From JANNPJ01 sp965200525 (lineage in GTDB: Bacteria > Actinomycetota > Actinomycetes > Actinomycetales > Kineosporiaceae): a stretch of DNA of 64,000 nt. The notes beneath the pieces were generated by a model. It saw only the letters and a program-made list of their open reading frames with translations. It ran no database searches and was not told the origin of the DNA. How positions within the stretch are numbered: position 1 is the stretch's first letter; each line of letters starts with the position of its first letter. Location of the stretch: contig OZ241368.1 of assembly GCA_965200525.1 (NCBI GenBank), positions 2,728,001-2,792,000 on the forward strand, given 5' to 3'. The translations under genes and the position numbers were made by a program. Positions 16,329 through 24,231 of the stretch are shown in pieces.

Positions 16329-17606
16329 TCAGGTGAGCAAGACGGTGACGGTGTGGATGGCCAGCCCGGCCAGCGCCCCCACCACCGTGCCGTTGATCCG
16401 GATGAACTGCAGGTCACGCCCGGCCAGCAGCTCGATCCGGCGAGAGGCGTCGTCGGCGTCCCAGCGCTGCACCGTCTCGGAGATGATCGTGGCCACCTCG
16501 TTCGCGTAGTTGCGGACGACGTATCCGGCCAGATCCTGGCCGTGACCGTCGATCCGCGCCTGCAGGGCCGGGTCGGTGGCCAGCTGCCGGCCCAGATCGG
16601 CCAGGCCGGTGACCACCCGCCGGCGCAGTTCGCCGTCCGGGTCCTCGACCGCCTCCAGCAGCAGGCGGCGGGCCGTCGACCAGACCGCCACGGTGGCCCG
16701 GCGCAGGTCCGGGTGGGCCAGTAGGCGCTGCTTGATCGCCTCCACCTGGTCCTGGGTGGCCGGGTCGTCGCGCAGGTCGGTGGCCAGCCGGCGGAGCAGG
16801 TCGTCGAGGGCGGCTCGGGCCGAGTGCTGCGGGTCGGCGCCGATCTCGGCCAGCCAGCGGTGCAGCTCGTCGTAGACCCGGCGGGCGATCCGGTTGTCCA
16901 CCCATTGCGGCGTCCAGCCCGGGGCCTGCTCGGCGACCAGGTCCATCACCATCTCCCGGTTGGCCTCGAGCCAGTCGGTGCCCTCGACCAGGAGCAGATC
17001 GACCAGGCGGTGGTGCGTGCCGTCGTCGATCACCCCGTCCAGCAGCGTGCCCATGATCGGGCTCCAGGGCAGGGCCGCGGCCCGGGGGAGCACCACCTGC
17101 TCGAGCACGCCCGCGACGTCGTCGTCCCGCAGGACCAGTAGGGCCCCGCGACCGGCGGCGGCCATCTCACCGGCCACCCGGCGGGCGTGGTCGGGCTCGC
17201 TGAGCCAGACCCCGATCCGGCGGGTCACCTGGGCCCGGGCGATCTTGTCCCGGACGATCTCCTCGGACAGGAAGTTGGTGGCCACGAACTCCTCGAGGCT
17301 GGCCCCGAGCTGGTCCTTGCGGGTCGGGATCAGAGCGGTGTGCGGGATCGGCAGCCCCAGTGGGCGGCGGAACAGGGCGGTCACCGCGAACCAGTCGGCC
17401 AACGCGCCGACCATTGCCGCCTCGGCTCCCGCATTCACGAAGCCCCATCCGGCATCCTGGCCCAGGGTGGCCCCGAAGATGACGGCCGCCAGCACGAACA
17501 GGCTCGTCGCCAGGGCCTTCATCCGGCGCAGTCCCTGCCGCCGCCGCTCGTCCGTCAGGGTGGCGTCGAGCACGGGGGTGACGGGTACCGCGGGAGCCAG
17601 GGCCAT
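16329..17606 (-). CDS. DUF445 family membrane protein
   Basis: A 425-aa protein of the DUF445 (YjiN-like) family. There is one N-terminal hydrophobic segment (ALATSLFVLAAVIFGATLG), the family signature EAAMVGALADWFAVTALFRRPLG with PIPHTALIPTRKD, a long helical middle, and a C-terminal hydrophobic end (VGALAGLAIHTVTVLL). The start at 17606 is preceded by CAAGAT and 6 nt, a weak leaderless pattern; an upstream ATG at 17642 would add 12 residues. Biochemical role unknown. It is convergent with the MFS gene. Confidence 0.88.
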   Translation of the reverse strand: MALAPAVPVTPVLDATLTDERRRQGLRRMKALATSLFVLAAVIFGATLGQDAGWGFVNAGAEAAMVGALADWFAVTALFRRPLGLPIPHTALIPTRKDQLGASLEEFVATNFLSEEIVRDKIARAQVTRRIGVWLSEPDHARRVAGEMAAAGRGALLVLRDDDVAGVLEQVVLPRAAALPWSPIMGTLLDGVIDDGTHHRLVDLLLVEGTDWLEANREMVMDLVAEQAPGWTPQWVDNRIARRVYDELHRWLAEIGADPQHSARAALDDLLRRLATDLRDDPATQDQVEAIKQRLLAHPDLRRATVAVWSTARRLLLEAVEDPDGELRRRVVTGLADLGRQLATDPALQARIDGHGQDLAGYVVRNYANEVATIISETVQRWDADDASRRIELLAGRDLQFIRINGTVVGALAGLAIHTVTVLLT

Positions 17607-17814
17607 GAATGAATCTTGAGGCCCAGGCCTCCGCTCCCGCACGGCGAGGTACCTCGGCCCGGGCGGTCGGGGGTCCGACGGGCTGGTCGGACGAGCGACA
17701 TCCGCCGGGAATTCATCCGACGGGCTGCAAGTTAGGCGGGTAGTTGGTTTAACATTGAATCATCTAGGGTCATCCTGATCCTGACCGCACCCCGACGTCC
17801 TGAGAGGTTCCACC

Positions 17815-18363
17815 ATGACTGAGTTCCCCGCTGAACTGACCGGCACCTGGGAGATCGACAGCGCCCACAGCACCGTTGGCTTCGCCGTGAAGCACGCCAT
17901 GGTGTCCACCACCCGTGGCCACTTCGGCACCTTCTCCGGCAGCGCGACGATCGACGCCGCCAACCCCGAGGCGTCGTCCGCGACCCTGGAGATCGACGCC
18001 ACCTCGATCACCACCGGCAACAGCCAGCGCGACGGCCACCTGCAGAGCGGCGACTTCTGGGACGTCGAGAAGTACCCGACGATCACCTACCGGAGCACCT
18101 CGGCCAAGCTCGACGGCGACAACCTGGTGACCACCGGCGACCTGGTGATCCGGGGTAACTCGCACCCGGTCGAGATCACCTGGGAGTTCGGCGGCATCGC
18201 CAAGGACCCGTACGGCAACATCAAGGCCGGATTCGACGGCGAGGCCACGATCAAGCGCTCCGACTGGGGCATCAGCTGGAACGCCGCCCTCGAGACCGGC
18301 GGCTTCATGATCTCGGACAAGGTCAAGCTGGTCCTTGAGGTCGAAGCCACCAAGGCTGTCTGA
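17815..18363 (+). CDS. YceI family lipid-binding-fold protein
   Basis: A 182-aa protein of the YceI family, a lipocalin-like barrel that binds isoprenoid-type ligands. It starts ELTGTWEIDSAHSTVGFAVKHAMVS and has SGSATIDAANPEASSATLEI, GDFWDVEKYPTITYRST and GDLVIRGNSHPV, all standard. There is no signal peptide, so it is cytoplasmic as in most actinobacteria. GAGAGG stands 7 nt before the ATG. A TAGGGT box at 17765 and the AT-rich word GGTTTAACATTGAATC just upstream could form a regulated promoter. A strong terminator follows. Confidence 0.95.
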   Translation: MTEFPAELTGTWEIDSAHSTVGFAVKHAMVSTTRGHFGTFSGSATIDAANPEASSATLEIDATSITTGNSQRDGHLQSGDFWDVEKYPTITYRSTSAKLDGDNLVTTGDLVIRGNSHPVEITWEFGGIAKDPYGNIKAGFDGEATIKRSDWGISWNAALETGGFMISDKVKLVLEVEATKAV

Positions 18364-18410
18364 GCTCTCACCTGATCGGCCCGAAAGGGTCGTTACCTGA
18401 CGAAAAACCC

Positions 18411-18449
18411 GAACCCTGCTCGCTCTCCACCGGAGGGTGAGCAGGGTTC
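18411..18449. terminator. Terminator after yceI
   Basis: An 11-bp perfect stem (GAACCCTGCTC with GAGCAGGGTTC), extended inward by GCTCTCC/GGAGGGT with GU pairs. A-rich sequence lies upstream and GGTTTGTTC downstream, so it could work in both directions. Confidence 0.8.
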
Positions 18450-18521
18450 ACGGTTTGTTCGGCCACTCGTCCTCAATCGTTTGGGCCCGACCGCAGGGTC
18501 TGCAGGCGCGCAGGTCACGAC

Positions 18522-19379
18522 ATGTGTCACCCTTTTGGCGTGACAGAGTCGCGACCGCAAGTGGTTGCTCATCGCGGGGCCAGTGACGCTGAGCCCGAAC
18601 ACACCCTCGCGGCCTACCAGCAGGCGATCGAGGTGGGAGCCGACGCCCTCGAGTGCGACGTCCGGGTCACCGCCGACGGCCATCTGGTCTGTGTGCACGA
18701 CCGGCGGGTGGACCGCACCTCGGACGGCAACGGGCTGGTGTCGACCCTGGAACTGGCCCAGCTCGAAGGCCTCGACTGGGGCTCCTGGAAGAGACTCTCA
18801 GCCGCCAACGGGGGTCTGGAGTCCGAGGTTCCCGAGGTGGTCGACAACTCCGAGCGCTCTCACCTGCTCACCCTGCGCACGCTGTTCGGGGTGGTCCGCG
18901 ACAGCGGCCGGCCGTTGCAGATCGCGGTCGAGACCAAACACCCGACTCGATACGGCGGCCTGGTCGAGCGCAAGCTGGTCGAGCTGATGAAGGAATTCGG
19001 CTGGGACCGCTCCACGCCGGACAAGCCCACCCCGGTGCGGATGATGAGTTTCTCCTCGCTCGCCGTGCGCCGGATGCATCAGCTGGCTCCCCAGATCCCC
19101 CTGGTCTACCTGATCGAGCACCGGATCCCGGTCCCGGTGCTGGAGAGCTCGGTACCGCAGGGGGTCGCGATCGGCCCCTACGTCGAGTTGCTCAAGGAAT
19201 ATCCGAGCTATGCCGGGCGAATCCGGGCCAAAGGCCGGGATCTGCACGTCTGGACCGCCGACACCCCCGAGGACGTGAAGGTCTGCGTCGACGCCGGCGT
19301 CTCGGCGATCATCACCAACCGGCCGGCCCTGGTCCGCAATCAACTCGACCGCCTGATCGCCCCGAGTTCGGCCGCCTGA
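18522..19379 (+). CDS. Glycerophosphodiester phosphodiesterase
   Basis: Hydrolyses glycerophosphodiesters to glycerol-3-phosphate and an alcohol, recycling phospholipid headgroups. The GDPD signature is complete: VAHRGASDAEPEHTLAAYQQ, ALECDVRVTADGHLVCVHDRRVDRTS, and late VWTADTPEDVKVCVDAGVSAIITNRP. At 285 aa with no signal peptide it should be cytoplasmic. The start is uncertain: ATG 18522 has a weak AGG 7 nt upstream, while GTG 18540 gives VTESRPQ. It is followed 66 nt later by the DUF5926 gene, which has its own promoter. Confidence 0.92.
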   Translation: MCHPFGVTESRPQVVAHRGASDAEPEHTLAAYQQAIEVGADALECDVRVTADGHLVCVHDRRVDRTSDGNGLVSTLELAQLEGLDWGSWKRLSAANGGLESEVPEVVDNSERSHLLTLRTLFGVVRDSGRPLQIAVETKHPTRYGGLVERKLVELMKEFGWDRSTPDKPTPVRMMSFSSLAVRRMHQLAPQIPLVYLIEHRIPVPVLESSVPQGVAIGPYVELLKEYPSYAGRIRAKGRDLHVWTADTPEDVKVCVDAGVSAIITNRPALVRNQLDRLIAPSSAA

Positions 19380-19432
19380 GCCGCTTGCGCCCGGCCCGGC
19401 GGCGCGCTGCCGGAGCATCGCCGTTGGCCCGG

Positions 19433-19438
19433 TAGGGT
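19433..19438 (+). promoter_or_regulatory. Leaderless -10 box of the DUF5926 gene
   Basis: TAGGGT is followed by 7 nt and the ATG at 19446; no SD is present. This is the same arrangement as at 50547 (minus strand). Confidence 0.65.
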
Positions 19439-19445
19439 CGATTTC

Positions 19446-20411
19446 ATGGGTAAGAAGCAGCGAGGCGTCGCTCTGGCCGACCGTTCCACAACCGTCGTCG
19501 ACGGCGAGATCCCGGTGGTGGGCGGGCGCGAGCCGTGCCCCTGCGGCTCGGGCAAGCGGTACAAGGGCTGCCACGGCCGGTTCGCCCGGGACGAGTCGGT
19601 CCGGCTGGTCACCCGGCCGTTCGAGGGCCTGGTCGGCGAGTGCGACTGGGTCGCGATGCGCGAGATCGTGCCGTCGGCGACGGCGACGATCACCATCGCC
19701 GAGGCGTTCGGCGGGGGCGAGGCGACCGTGGCCACGGTCCTGCCGATGGCCTGGCCGGCCCTGCACCGGGCCGACGACGCCGTCCTGCTCGGCCTGCAGA
19801 CCTCCGGCTCGTCCGGCGACCCGAGCCGCTCCCTGGCCGACGCCCTGCTCAAGGCGCGCGAGGTCGAGGCCGGCACCCCGGTGGTGGAGGCCGATCTGCC
19901 CGGCCCCGGCCCGCGACTGCAGGACGTGATCGACCCGGCCGGCGGCTTCGAGGTCGCCGTCCACGACGGGTTCGAGTTCTGGTTCGCCGGCACCGACGAC
20001 CTCACCCCCGAGGTGCGCGAGTCGCTCGAGCGGGCCAACGGCGCCGCCGTCCCCACCGCCCGGCTGGCCTCGGTCGAGGCCGCCTACTGGTGCCAGGCCG
20101 GGCTCAAGCGGCACCTGCGCTGGGTGCTGCCGGACGACGAGACCGAGGTGCTGGACGGGCTGGCCCGGCTGCACGCGGTCGGCGAGTCGGCCCTGCTGGA
20201 CGGCTCCCGGTACGTCGGCTCGTTCCGGGCCCACGGCCTGATCGTGCCGGTCTGGGACCTGGCCGAGGACACCGAGGCCGACGACGTCGAGAAGCCGATC
20301 GTCGCCTTCGAGCAGCGACTGCGGACGGCGATGGCCGTCACCACCCCGCTGACCACCGAGGAGCGCCGGGCCAAGGCCGGGGTCGTGTCCCGGCAGCTGA
20401 CCCTGCGCTGA
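19446..20411 (+). CDS. DUF5926 family protein with SEC-C zinc motif
   Basis: A 321-aa actinobacterial conserved protein. The N-terminus carries a SEC-C metal motif, EPCPCGSGKRYKGCHG (residues 30-45), as found at the C-end of SecA. The rest (about 60-315) is the DUF5926 domain, with no catalytic motif I recognise. SEC-C domains bind zinc and contact ribosomes or proteins, so a role in translation or protein quality control is possible but not shown. The leaderless TAGGGT promoter at 19433 supports the ATG. Confidence 0.88.
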   Translation: MGKKQRGVALADRSTTVVDGEIPVVGGREPCPCGSGKRYKGCHGRFARDESVRLVTRPFEGLVGECDWVAMREIVPSATATITIAEAFGGGEATVATVLPMAWPALHRADDAVLLGLQTSGSSGDPSRSLADALLKAREVEAGTPVVEADLPGPGPRLQDVIDPAGGFEVAVHDGFEFWFAGTDDLTPEVRESLERANGAAVPTARLASVEAAYWCQAGLKRHLRWVLPDDETEVLDGLARLHAVGESALLDGSRYVGSFRAHGLIVPVWDLAEDTEADDVEKPIVAFEQRLRTAMAVTTPLTTEERRAKAGVVSRQLTLR

Positions 20412-20449
20412 GCCGGCCCTGAGCCGGCCAGGCCCGGCGGGCCCGGGGC

Positions 20450-21784
20450 TCAGGTCAGGTGCACCGGTAGTTCGGCCAGGGCGTTCATCAGCAGCCCCGG
20501 CAGCCGGTCCAGTTTCTCCTCCGGCACAGCCAGGCGCAGACCCGGAAACCGGCCGATCAGGCTGCTCAGGGCGATCCGGGCCTCGAGCCGGGCCAGCGGC
20601 GCGCCCAGGCAGTGGTGGATGCCGTACCCGAAGGCCAGGTGCGAGGAGTCGGCCCGGAACAGGTCGAGCCGGCCGGCCTCCGGATAGTGCCGGCCGTCCC
20701 GATTGGCCGCCAGCAGCGAGATGATCACCACCTCGTGGGCCGGGATCCGGACGCCGGCCAGCTCGACGTCCTCGCTCGTACCGGCCGGCACGGCCGACTG
20801 CAGCGGGCCGTCGAAGCGCAGCAGTTCTTCGACCGCGGCGTCCATCAGCTCCGGCATCGCCCGGACCGCGGCCAGCTGGCGAGGGTTGGCCAGCAGGGCC
20901 CGCACCCCGTTGGCGATCAGGTTGACGGTCGTCTCGTGCCCGGCGACCAGCAGCAGGAACACCATTGAGGTCAGCTCGTTCTCGCTCAGCCGGTCGCCCT
21001 GGTCGCGCACGCCGATCAGGGCCGAGAGCAGGTCGTCGGCCGGGTCCAGGCGTTTGCGGGCGATCAGTTCTCGCAGGTAGACGACCAGCTCGGTGACGGC
21101 CGGCAGGTAGACCTCGGGCCCGGCCAGGTGACCAAGCATGACCGGGCCGGTCCAGCCCCGGAACCGGCTGCGGTCGTCCTCGGGGATGCCGAGCAGCTCG
21201 CAGATCACGGTGATCGGCAGGGGATAGGCGAACTCGGCCACCAGATCGACCGGCGTCGCACCGGGAGCCGCATCGGTCAGCGGGTCGGTCAGCGGGTCGG
21301 TCAGCGGGTCGGTCAGCGGGTCGGTCAGCGGGTCGGTCAGCGGGTCGGTCAGCGGGTCGGTCAGCGGGTCGGTCAGCGGGTCGGTCAGCGGGGGGGTCGG
21401 CAGGCCGGTCAGCAGGTCGTCGGTGATCTCCTGGATCCGCGGGCCGAGCCGGTCCGAGCGGCGCCGGGTGAACGCCGCTGACACCAGCCGCCGCAGCCGG
21501 CTGTGATCGGGCGGGTTGAGGGCGAGCAGGTGGTGGTTGATCGCCTCGGCCACGTCGGGCGGCAGCAGTTCGGTGTAGGCGCTGTGACCGGTGCTGCCTT
21601 TGACGATCCGGGGGTCGGTCAGCGCCGCCCGGGCCGCTTCGTGGCCGGTCACCAGCCAGCCGTGGCCGCCGGCGGGGAGCGTGATCCGGTGGACCGGGCC
21701 CCGGGCCGTGAGCGCGTCGTAGACCGCGTGCCGGGCGCCGTCCGCCGTCGCGGTGAACGGGTCGGCATCGGTGGGATCGGTCAT
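20450..21784 (-). CDS. Cytochrome P450 with LTDP tandem-repeat insertion
   Basis: Haem monooxygenase of 444 aa, class I bacterial type. It has the C-helix NPPDHSRLRRLVSAAF, I-helix LLLVAGHETTVN, K-helix EELLR and the haem loop AFGYGIHHCLGAPLARLE. It is soluble. The ATG at 21784 follows a GGAGGTGAT SD. Between helix C and the VDLVAEFAYPLPITVICELLG helix there is an insertion of about 40 residues made of nine LTDP units plus LTDA, encoded by a 12-bp minisatellite. The rest of the fold is intact, so the enzyme is probably active. No ferredoxin is adjacent; one is encoded at 47642. Substrate unknown. Confidence 0.93.
   Translation of the reverse strand: MTDPTDADPFTATADGARHAVYDALTARGPVHRITLPAGGHGWLVTGHEAARAALTDPRIVKGSTGHSAYTELLPPDVAEAINHHLLALNPPDHSRLRRLVSAAFTRRRSDRLGPRIQEITDDLLTGLPTPPLTDPLTDPLTDPLTDPLTDPLTDPLTDPLTDPLTDPLTDAAPGATPVDLVAEFAYPLPITVICELLGIPEDDRSRFRGWTGPVMLGHLAGPEVYLPAVTELVVYLRELIARKRLDPADDLLSALIGVRDQGDRLSENELTSMVFLLLVAGHETTVNLIANGVRALLANPRQLAAVRAMPELMDAAVEELLRFDGPLQSAVPAGTSEDVELAGVRIPAHEVVIISLLAANRDGRHYPEAGRLDLFRADSSHLAFGYGIHHCLGAPLARLEARIALSSLIGRFPGLRLAVPEEKLDRLPGLLMNALAELPVHLT
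21275..21394. repeat. 12-bp minisatellite, 10 copies, inside the P450 gene
   Basis: GGTCAGCGGGTC (plus-strand sense) repeats with exact 12-bp period from 21275; ten copies of its GGTCAG part start at 21275, 21287 and so on to 21383, and the last unit decays into a G-run. Because 12 is a multiple of 3, copy changes keep the frame and add or remove LTDP units. Confidence 0.95.
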
Positions 21785-21865
21785 CGGCGAGATCACCTCC
21801 GCATCGAGCCCCACGCCCGACCCAAAAATACCGGTCACCGGGTGGAAGGCATAGCCTCTGCGATC

Positions 21866-22672
21866 GTGACTGAAGCAATGGACGCCGAGCCCGCCCCGGC
21901 TGCGGCGGCGCCGGAACCGGCTCGGCCCGGCGGGCTGGCCGTGGTCATCCCGGCCAAGGACGAGGCCGAGCGGATCGCGGCCACCGTCCGGGCCGCGCTC
22001 GCCATCGAGGGCGCCGACCTGGTGGTGGTGGTCGACGACGGCTCCAGCGACAGCACCCGAGCACGGGCCGAGGCGGCCGGGGCCGAGGTGGTGACCCACG
22101 AGCGCAACCAGGGCAAGGCGGCCGCGATGGAGACCGGAGCGGCCCGGGTGGCCGAGCTGGAGCACGGCGACGCCGCCGGCCCCCGGGCCCTGCTGTTCAT
22201 CGACGCCGACCTCGGCGCCACCGCCACGGCGGCCGGCGCCCTGTCCGAGCCGGTGCTGGCGGGCGAGGCCGACATGACCATCGCGCTGATCCCACCGCAG
22301 GCCACGGCCGGGGGCGGCAGCGGGCGGGTGGTCCGGCTGGCCCGCAAGGGGATCCGGCGGGCGACCGGCTGGACCGCCACCCAGCCGCTGTCCGGCACCC
22401 GTTGTCTGAGCCGGCCCGCCTTCCAGGCGGCGCTGCCGCTGGCCTCCGGCTGGGGGGTGGAGACCGGGTTGACCATCGACCTGATCACGGCCGGTTACCG
22501 GGTGATCGAGGTGCCCTGCGAGCTGCACCACCGGGTGACCGGGACCGATCTGGGCGGGCAGTTGCACCGGGCGGCCCAGTTCCGCGACGTGTGGCTGGCC
22601 CTGACCCGGCGCCGGCTGCCCGGCGCGATCCGGGGCCGGATCCCGGCTCGCTCCCAGGACCGGAACCAGTAG
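21866..22672 (+). CDS. Glycosyltransferase family 2
   Basis: A GT-A enzyme of 268 aa that transfers a sugar from a nucleotide donor. It has LAVVIPAKDEAERIAATVRAA, LVVVVDDGSSDSTRARAEAAGA, NQGKAAAMETG and the metal site LLFIDADLGA; GWGVETGLTIDLITAGYRVIEVP is typical of polyprenol-phosphate sugar synthases. There is no membrane segment, so it is probably membrane-associated through its lipid acceptor. The GTG at 21866 follows TAGCCT by 8 nt; the ATG at 21878 is an alternative. It is divergent from the P450 and lies 8 nt before a GT-C gene, which suggests that it makes the lipid-linked sugar used by that enzyme. Confidence 0.88.
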   Translation: MTEAMDAEPAPAAAAPEPARPGGLAVVIPAKDEAERIAATVRAALAIEGADLVVVVDDGSSDSTRARAEAAGAEVVTHERNQGKAAAMETGAARVAELEHGDAAGPRALLFIDADLGATATAAGALSEPVLAGEADMTIALIPPQATAGGGSGRVVRLARKGIRRATGWTATQPLSGTRCLSRPAFQAALPLASGWGVETGLTIDLITAGYRVIEVPCELHHRVTGTDLGGQLHRAAQFRDVWLALTRRRLPGAIRGRIPARSQDRNQ

Positions 22673-22680
22673 TTCCGCCG

Positions 22681-24231
22681 GTGCCCGCATCCGATCGGCA
22701 GGCGGAGAGACTCGGCCGGGCCGCCGCCGGGTGTGCCGTGGTCGGCGTCCTGGTGCCGGCTGCGATGGCCGCCGCCGGCAACTCGGCCGCCGTGCCCGGG
22801 CTCGGGCGGGCCACCTGGTACCCGCCCTGGGACGCCGGGCTGGGCCTGAGTTCCGGCCTGGTCACCGCCCTGCTGGTGGTGGCCTACCTGTGCGGGGCGG
22901 CCGCGGTCGGGCTCGGCCTGCTGGCCCTGCGGCACGGAGCCCGGATCAGCCCCCGGGTGGTCGTGGTGGCCGCGCTCGGCGCCGTCGTCCTGCTCACCGC
23001 CCTGCCGCCGCTCGGCTCGGCCGACCATCTCTCCTACGCCGCCTACGGCCGGATCGCCGCCGCCGGCGACGACCCCTACGTCGTCGACCCGGGGCTCTGG
23101 CGCGGAGGGCACGACCCGGTGGCCGGGGCCGTTCAGCCGCCCTGGCAGCACACCACGAGCGTCTACGGCCCGGTGACGACGGCGGCCCAGGCCACCGTGG
23201 CCGGGCTCGGCCACGGCTCGCTGCGGCTGACCATCTGGCTCTGGCAGCTGCTCTGCGGCGCCGCCTTCCTGGTCGTCGCGCTCACTCTCGACCGGCTGAC
23301 CCGGCACGATCCGGCGGCCCGGGCCCGGGCCGCGGTGCTCTGGACGCTGAACCCGCTGCTGCTGGCCGAGCTGGTGCTGGGTGGTCATGTCGACGTCATC
23401 GCGGTGGCCGCCGCGGTCGGGGCGATCGCCCTGGCCGGCCGCCGGCCGGTGCTGACCGGGGCGCTGCTCGGGGTGGCGGCCGGCAGCAAGATCACCTACC
23501 TGCTGTTCGCGCTGGCCGTGCTGTGGGGGCTGCGCCGGCTGCCTCGCCCGGTCGCCGCCCGGCAGATCGCGCTGGGCCTGCTCGGTGGTCTGCTGGTGCT
23601 GGTGCCGGCTCATCTGTGGAGCGGGCCGCACACCTACGACCAGTTGCACCAGGCCAGCCGGATGGTCTCGCTGGCCACGCCCTGGCGCCCGCTGGTCGAC
23701 CGGCTGACCCCGGCGTTCGGCTCGGTGGTGCGGACCGTGGTCGGGCCGGCCGCCCTGGTCTGCGGGGTGCTGCTGGCCGCCCTGCTGGCCCGCCGACGCC
23801 CGGTGGTCGCCGACGCGTCGGATCCGGCTCCGGGTGACGCCGGGCTGCGCCGCCAGGTCACGACCGATGCCGCCGCGGCCGCCGTGGTGATCGCCACCGC
23901 TTGGCTCCTGACCACGCCCTACGCATTGCCCTGGTACGACGCCATGGTCTGGGGCCCGCTGGCCCTGCTGGCCGCCGGGCCGCTCGACCTGGCCCTGCTG
24001 GCTCGCCTCGGCGTGCTGGCCCTGGCCTACGTGCCGGGCCGGGTGGTCGGCATGTCGGCCGCGGTCGAGAAGTACACGCTCGACTTCCGCCGGGACGTCG
24101 CGCCCTGGCTCAACCTGGCTGTGCTGGTCGCCGTCATCGTGCTGGCGGTGCGGCGGCCACCGGATCACCCGGGCCGGCCGGCGCCGCCTCGCCGTCCTGA
24201 AGCTCCAAAGCCCGGACGCTCGCCGCGATGA
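22681..24231 (+). CDS. GT-C membrane mannosyltransferase-like protein (MptB-like)
   Basis: A 516-aa polytopic protein with about 12 hydrophobic segments, starting at a GTG 8 nt after the GT2 stop. The first loops contain PPLGSADHLSYAAYGRIAAA and GDDPYVV, the acidic motif region of polyprenol-phosphomannose-dependent alpha-1,6-mannosyltransferases (MptA/MptB). Other matches are WTLNPLLLAELVLGGHVDVI and AAGSKITYLLF. It probably acts on the outer face of the membrane using a polyprenyl-phosphate sugar. The Pro/Arg-rich C-terminal tail is encoded in a 98-nt overlap with the convergent gene. Confidence 0.82.
   Translation: MPASDRQAERLGRAAAGCAVVGVLVPAAMAAAGNSAAVPGLGRATWYPPWDAGLGLSSGLVTALLVVAYLCGAAAVGLGLLALRHGARISPRVVVVAALGAVVLLTALPPLGSADHLSYAAYGRIAAAGDDPYVVDPGLWRGGHDPVAGAVQPPWQHTTSVYGPVTTAAQATVAGLGHGSLRLTIWLWQLLCGAAFLVVALTLDRLTRHDPAARARAAVLWTLNPLLLAELVLGGHVDVIAVAAAVGAIALAGRRPVLTGALLGVAAGSKITYLLFALAVLWGLRRLPRPVAARQIALGLLGGLLVLVPAHLWSGPHTYDQLHQASRMVSLATPWRPLVDRLTPAFGSVVRTVVGPAALVCGVLLAALLARRRPVVADASDPAPGDAGLRRQVTTDAAAAAVVIATAWLLTTPYALPWYDAMVWGPLALLAAGPLDLALLARLGVLALAYVPGRVVGMSAAVEKYTLDFRRDVAPWLNLAVLVAVIVLAVRRPPDHPGRPAPPRRPEAPKPGRSPR

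Noticed and set aside
21275..21394. CRISPR-like array
   Set aside because: The repeat is a 12-bp direct tandem without spacers and lies inside a P450 reading frame.
18798..21878. A 1026-aa minus-strand open frame
   Set aside because: It runs antisense through the GDPD and DUF5926 genes and out of frame through the P450. Its composition is low complexity and the repeats are only the minisatellite read in another frame.
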